Below, piece by piece: positions 59,544 through 64,000 of a DNA stretch of 64,000 bases. Each line of letters opens with the position of its first letter. Positions within the stretch are counted from its first letter, which is position 1. The position numbers and the translations under genes were made by a program. The stretch comes from Devosia sp. (lineage in GTDB: Bacteria > Pseudomonadota > Alphaproteobacteria > Rhizobiales > Devosiaceae). The notes under the pieces were generated by a model. It did not search any database. It had not been told where the DNA came from and saw nothing but the letters and a program-made list of their open reading frames with translations. The stretch lies in assembly GCF_028290625.1 (NCBI RefSeq), contig NZ_JAQGJM010000039.1, forward strand, positions 17,114 through 81,113, given 5' to 3'.

Positions 59544-60139
59544 GGTGAAGCTCCGGGGGAGAGTCGGGATCTGGGGCTAAGGGGTTGTAGAGCAATAGGT
59601 TCCGACGGCCGTGCGAAAGCGCCACGCGGGGGGCCGGGCGGTTGAGGGCGAAAGCGGCATGCGGCGAGACGTGCCTCATGAGTTTTGTAGAATGGGGAGA
59701 CAGCGTCTCGCCGCATAACGATGGGTCTTTTGGCGCGCGCATCGAGCAGCCGCCCTTTCGGATTGGATGCTCCGGCCCGGCTGCCTGGGACAAGTGGTCC
59801 GATGCAGTCAGGCCGTCATCCGGCTGGTTGTCAGCGATCCACGCCTGAGCCTGGGCGACCCCATGCTCCCCATCTGCTCCCCACGGACCGTTCGTCGCGG
59901 TCCCGCTGGTGTGGGTGATGTGGGAGGGAGTATGCGCGCAGTTTTGGGGGTGGGGAGAAAGCGGATAGATCGAAAATCGCGTCCCGCCCACGGTGTCACC
60001 CCGGCGCAGGTGTAGTATTTCGCCGGGGCCCATCCTGAGATCGTGTGGCCGTCACCGCGGCCTTGCGGCTGGGGCAACATCTCGAGATGGGTATCGGCCT
60101 GCGCCGGTATGACACCGAGTACGTGGAGGGCGATGTACC
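59544..60139. other. Intergenic region downstream of guaB, no supported gene
   Basis: Short frames occur on both strands, but none has a convincing RBS, family resemblance or codon pattern. The translated piece GWAPAKYYTCAGVTPW on the minus strand comes from the inverted repeat at 59994-60114. The region may hold the promoter for the MAPEG-VOC-methylase unit at its left end (about 59544-59640) and the guaB terminator at its right end. Confidence 0.6.
59994..60114. repeat. Imperfect inverted repeat of the GTCATACCGGCGCAGG class
   Basis: TGTCACCCCGGCGCAGG (59994-60010) and CCTGCGCCGGTATGACA (60098-60114) match as inverted copies at 15 of 17 positions around an 87-bp centre. Repeats of this type are dispersed in many alphaproteobacteria. 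The element begins 26 bp after the guaB stop and could terminate its transcript. Confidence 0.75.
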
Positions 60140-61642
<1,503 letters not shown>

Positions 61643-61941
61643 GGCCAGACCCTTCCGTGCCTTCTGATCAAGTCAGAAATGTTGGATGCATGAACCGGGC
61701 GGAAGACTCATCGCCGGGTTCAGGTTGGCGAGGGTCATTAGCACCGCGACCAGGCTTTGCATAGTCATCGCGGCTATGCGCCGGCGCGTGGCTGGGTTGC
61801 GCGGCGAAAAGTGGCCAAAAGGCTTCCACCACGCGGAAATCCTACCATACAAGATGGCTTTCTGGTTGCAGGAGGGATAGTTAGGTACATACTCGTTTTG
61901 GTTGTTCCCTCAACCGTCCCTTCGATTCCCCGGTATTTTCC

Positions 61942-63336
61942 GTGATCCGCGTTACTCCGCTCATTTTGGCCGTCGCTCTGTTCATGGAACAGATGGACTC
62001 CACCGTCATTGCCACCTCCCTGCCGGCCATTGCTACAGACATCGGCACCGAGCCGATTTCGCTGAAGCTGGCGCTGACATCGTATTTCGTGTCGCTGGCC
62101 ATTTTCATTCCGATCAGCGGCTGGATGGCGGACCGTTTCGGCGCCAAGAACATTTTCCGGCTGGCGATCTTCGTGTTCATGCTGGGTTCGGTGGCCTGCG
62201 CTTTCTCGTTTTCGCTCGAAACTTTCGTGGTCTCGCGCTTCTTCCAAGGCCTCGGCGCATCGATGATGACGCCGGTGGGACGCCTGCTGCTGGTGCGCTC
62301 GACGCCCCGCAACGAGCTGGTATCGGCCATGGCCTGGCTGACCGTGCCGGCGCTGCTGGGGCCAGTGACGGGGCCGCTACTGGGCGGGTTTCTGACCACC
62401 TATTTGAGCTGGCACTGGATTTTCTGGATCAATATTCCGATCGGCGTGGCGGGTATCATCCTGGCCGGTATCTTCCTCAAGGTCCCCGACGAACGCAATC
62501 CACGCCCGATCGACGTGATCGGGTTCATCCTCGCCAGCTTTGCCTTTGCCGGCACGGTGTTCGGCCTGTCGGTGGTCAGCCTGCCGGCGTTGCCGATCAT
62601 CTATGGCTATCTGACGCTGGCGGTCGGGGTCACCTCGGCGATCCTTTATTACCTGCATGCCAAGCGAACGGAATTTCCCCTTCTCGATCCGGCCCTGTTG
62701 CGTCATCGGTTGTTTCGCACCGGCATTACCGGGGGCTCGCTGTTCCGCATCGGCGTCGGCGCGGTCCCGTTCCTGCTGCCGCTGATGCTGCAACTGGGGT
62801 TCGGCCTCAGCCCACTGCAATCGGGCAGCATCACCTTCGTTTCGGCCATCGGCGCCATCGCCTCCAAGTTCATTGCCGAGCGCGTCTATGCGCGGTTCGG
62901 CTTTCCGCGCGTCCTGGGTTTCGCCTCGATCTTTGGCGGGCTGCTGATCGCGGCGCAGGGCCTGTTCACCGCCGAAACCTCGATACCGGTGATGATGACC
63001 GTGCTGCTGGTGGGCGGCATCCTGCGCTCGGTATTCTTCACCGGCTCCAATGCCCTGGGCTATGCCGATGTGGACAATGACGAAGCCAGCCAGGCCACGG
63101 CGATCGTGGCGGTGGCCCAGCAGATCAGCATCGCCATGGGCGTGGCGATTGCCGGCGCGATCCTGGAAGTGAGCGGGCTGTTCCATGGGCGCCATCTGAG
63201 CCTGATCGATTTCCAGGTGGCGTTTTTCGTGGTCGGCGGGCTCAGCGCCTGTGCCGGTATCATTTACCTGCTGCTGCCGGCCGACGCGGGCAGCAATGTT
63301 TCGGGCCACAATGCCGTCGCCCTTGCGAAGGAGTGA
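61942..63336 (+). CDS. DHA2-family (EmrB/QacA-like) MFS multidrug exporter
   Basis: This 464-aa transporter has the DHA2 helix-1 motif MEQMDSTVIATSLPAIA and motif A SGWMADRFGAKNIFR, with about 14 predicted helices. It starts at GTG 61942 (MIRVTPLILAVALF); no strong RBS is visible and no in-frame ATG precedes it. It is followed by a close paralogue after 4 bp. It probably exports hydrophobic toxic compounds by proton antiport; the substrate is unknown. Confidence 0.92.
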   Translation: MIRVTPLILAVALFMEQMDSTVIATSLPAIATDIGTEPISLKLALTSYFVSLAIFIPISGWMADRFGAKNIFRLAIFVFMLGSVACAFSFSLETFVVSRFFQGLGASMMTPVGRLLLVRSTPRNELVSAMAWLTVPALLGPVTGPLLGGFLTTYLSWHWIFWINIPIGVAGIILAGIFLKVPDERNPRPIDVIGFILASFAFAGTVFGLSVVSLPALPIIYGYLTLAVGVTSAILYYLHAKRTEFPLLDPALLRHRLFRTGITGGSLFRIGVGAVPFLLPLMLQLGFGLSPLQSGSITFVSAIGAIASKFIAERVYARFGFPRVLGFASIFGGLLIAAQGLFTAETSIPVMMTVLLVGGILRSVFFTGSNALGYADVDNDEASQATAIVAVAQQISIAMGVAIAGAILEVSGLFHGRHLSLIDFQVAFFVVGGLSACAGIIYLLLPADAGSNVSGHNAVALAKE

Positions 63337-63340
63337 AACC

Positions 63341-64000
63341 ATGGCAATCACGACTTCGGAGCAGGCCACGGACGGTGTGGACGACGCCGCAAGACGCCCA
63401 TCGAAACTGGCGCTTCGGCTGACGCCGCTGATCCTGGCGACATCCCTGTTCATGGAGAACATGGATTCCACCGTGATCGCCACCTCGCTCAACGCCATCG
63501 CCAAGGACATCCATACCGACCCGATTTCGCTGAAGTTGGCGCTGACGGCGTATCTGGTGGCGCTGGCGATCTTTATCCCGATCAGCTCGTGGATGGCCGA
63601 CCGCTTCGGCTCGCGCAACGTGTTCCGGGTAGCGATGATCGTCTTCGTGCTGGGCTCGCTGGCCTGTGCCTTTTCCAACTCGCTGTTTGCCTTTGTGGGC
63701 GCGCGGTTCCTGCAGGGCATGGGCGGGGCCATGATGACGCCCGTGGCGCGGCTGGTTCTGGTGCGGGCGACGCCCCGGCATGACCTGGTCAATGCCATGG
63801 CCTGGCTGACGATTCCCGGGCTGATCGGGCCCATCGTCGGGCCGCCATTCGGCGGGTTCCTCACGACCTATCTCAGCTGGCACTGGATTTTCCTGATCAA
63901 TGTGCCGATCGGCGTTCTGGGCGTGCTGCTGGTCAGCAAGTTCCTGCCCGAGACTATCCGCAATGCGCCGCGCAAAATCGACATGAAGGGTTTTCTGCTG
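63341..64000 (+). CDS. DHA2-family MFS exporter, cut by window end
   Basis: This is the first 220 residues of a second MFS protein. The ATG at 63341 has AAGGAG seven bases upstream (63328-63333), inside the end of the previous gene. A 25-residue polar N-terminal extension precedes a domain closely resembling the neighbour (MENMDSTVIATSLNAIA; SSWMADRFGSRNVFR; TTYLSWHWIFLINVPIGV). The two are recent-looking tandem duplicates or a two-component exporter pair. The gene continues beyond 64000. Confidence 0.93.
   Translation, partial: MAITTSEQATDGVDDAARRPSKLALRLTPLILATSLFMENMDSTVIATSLNAIAKDIHTDPISLKLALTAYLVALAIFIPISSWMADRFGSRNVFRVAMIVFVLGSLACAFSNSLFAFVGARFLQGMGGAMMTPVARLVLVRATPRHDLVNAMAWLTIPGLIGPIVGPPFGGFLTTYLSWHWIFLINVPIGVLGVLLVSKFLPETIRNAPRKIDMKGFLL

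Noticed and set aside
59808..60080. 90-codon minus-strand frame downstream of guaB
   Set aside because: It reads through the dispersed inverted repeat and shows no conserved protein features.

Overview
The window looks like chromosomal DNA of a GC-rich alphaproteobacterium, most like Hyphomicrobiales and specifically Devosia-type genomes. This rests on protein character, tightly packed ATGA-overlapping operons, short GC-rich palindromic repeats, and the mix of housekeeping genes (guaA, guaB, rsmB-type methylase) with large ABC-importer catabolic operons. The genus is inferred from memory of such genomes, not from a search.

Layout. (1) 1-10.1 kb: a guanidine-utilisation operon. It opens with the 3' part of a guanidine-I (ykkC) riboswitch and its terminator. 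These are followed by a three-part ABC importer, two DUF1989 carboxyguanidine deiminase subunits, a biotin-dependent guanidine/urea carboxylase and allophanate hydrolase. Together they would import guanidine and convert it to ammonium and CO2. (2) 10.1-30.4 kb: an accessory island. A KAP-type P-loop NTPase on the minus strand diverges, across about 0.9 kb of apparently non-coding DNA, from four tightly spaced plus-strand genes. These encode a PhoD-like metallophosphatase with no signal peptide, a DUF6603-type protein and three large proteins (1092, 1561 and 591 aa) of no function known to me. This is the best candidate for an undescribed system. (3) 30.5-32.1 kb: an HxlR regulator divergent from an NADP-dependent quinone/enone oxidoreductase, with a 10-bp inverted repeat between them. 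(4) 32.1-36.5 kb: a telA / SBP-vWA lipoprotein / xpaC / SBP operon. (5) 36.7-40.2 kb: six consecutive small exported proteins, one SH3-like, the others unknown.

(6) 40.4-53.8 kb: eleven minus-strand genes that read as one transcription unit. In transcription order they are an aldo/keto reductase, a formaldehyde-activating-enzyme homologue, a semialdehyde dehydrogenase, a LysR regulator, a Tat-exported peptide/opine-class SBP, two permeases, a fused double ATPase, a second aldehyde dehydrogenase, an enolase-superfamily dehydratase and a GMC oxidoreductase. This suggests import and stepwise oxidation/dehydration of an unidentified sugar acid or similar compound. (7) 53.8-54.3 kb: decayed ends of two NAD(P)-binding protein genes. 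(8) 54.4-64 kb: guaA, an acyltransferase, an rsmB-like methylase, a VOC protein, a MAPEG protein, guaB, and two tandem DHA2-type MFS exporters, the second cut by the window end.

Three kinds of GC-rich inverted repeats are present (about 1.2, 4.5 and 57.3 kb), and a related one lies downstream of guaB. Two of them have entered functional positions: one carries the ribosome-binding site of the carboxylase gene, another encodes the C-terminus of the acyltransferase.
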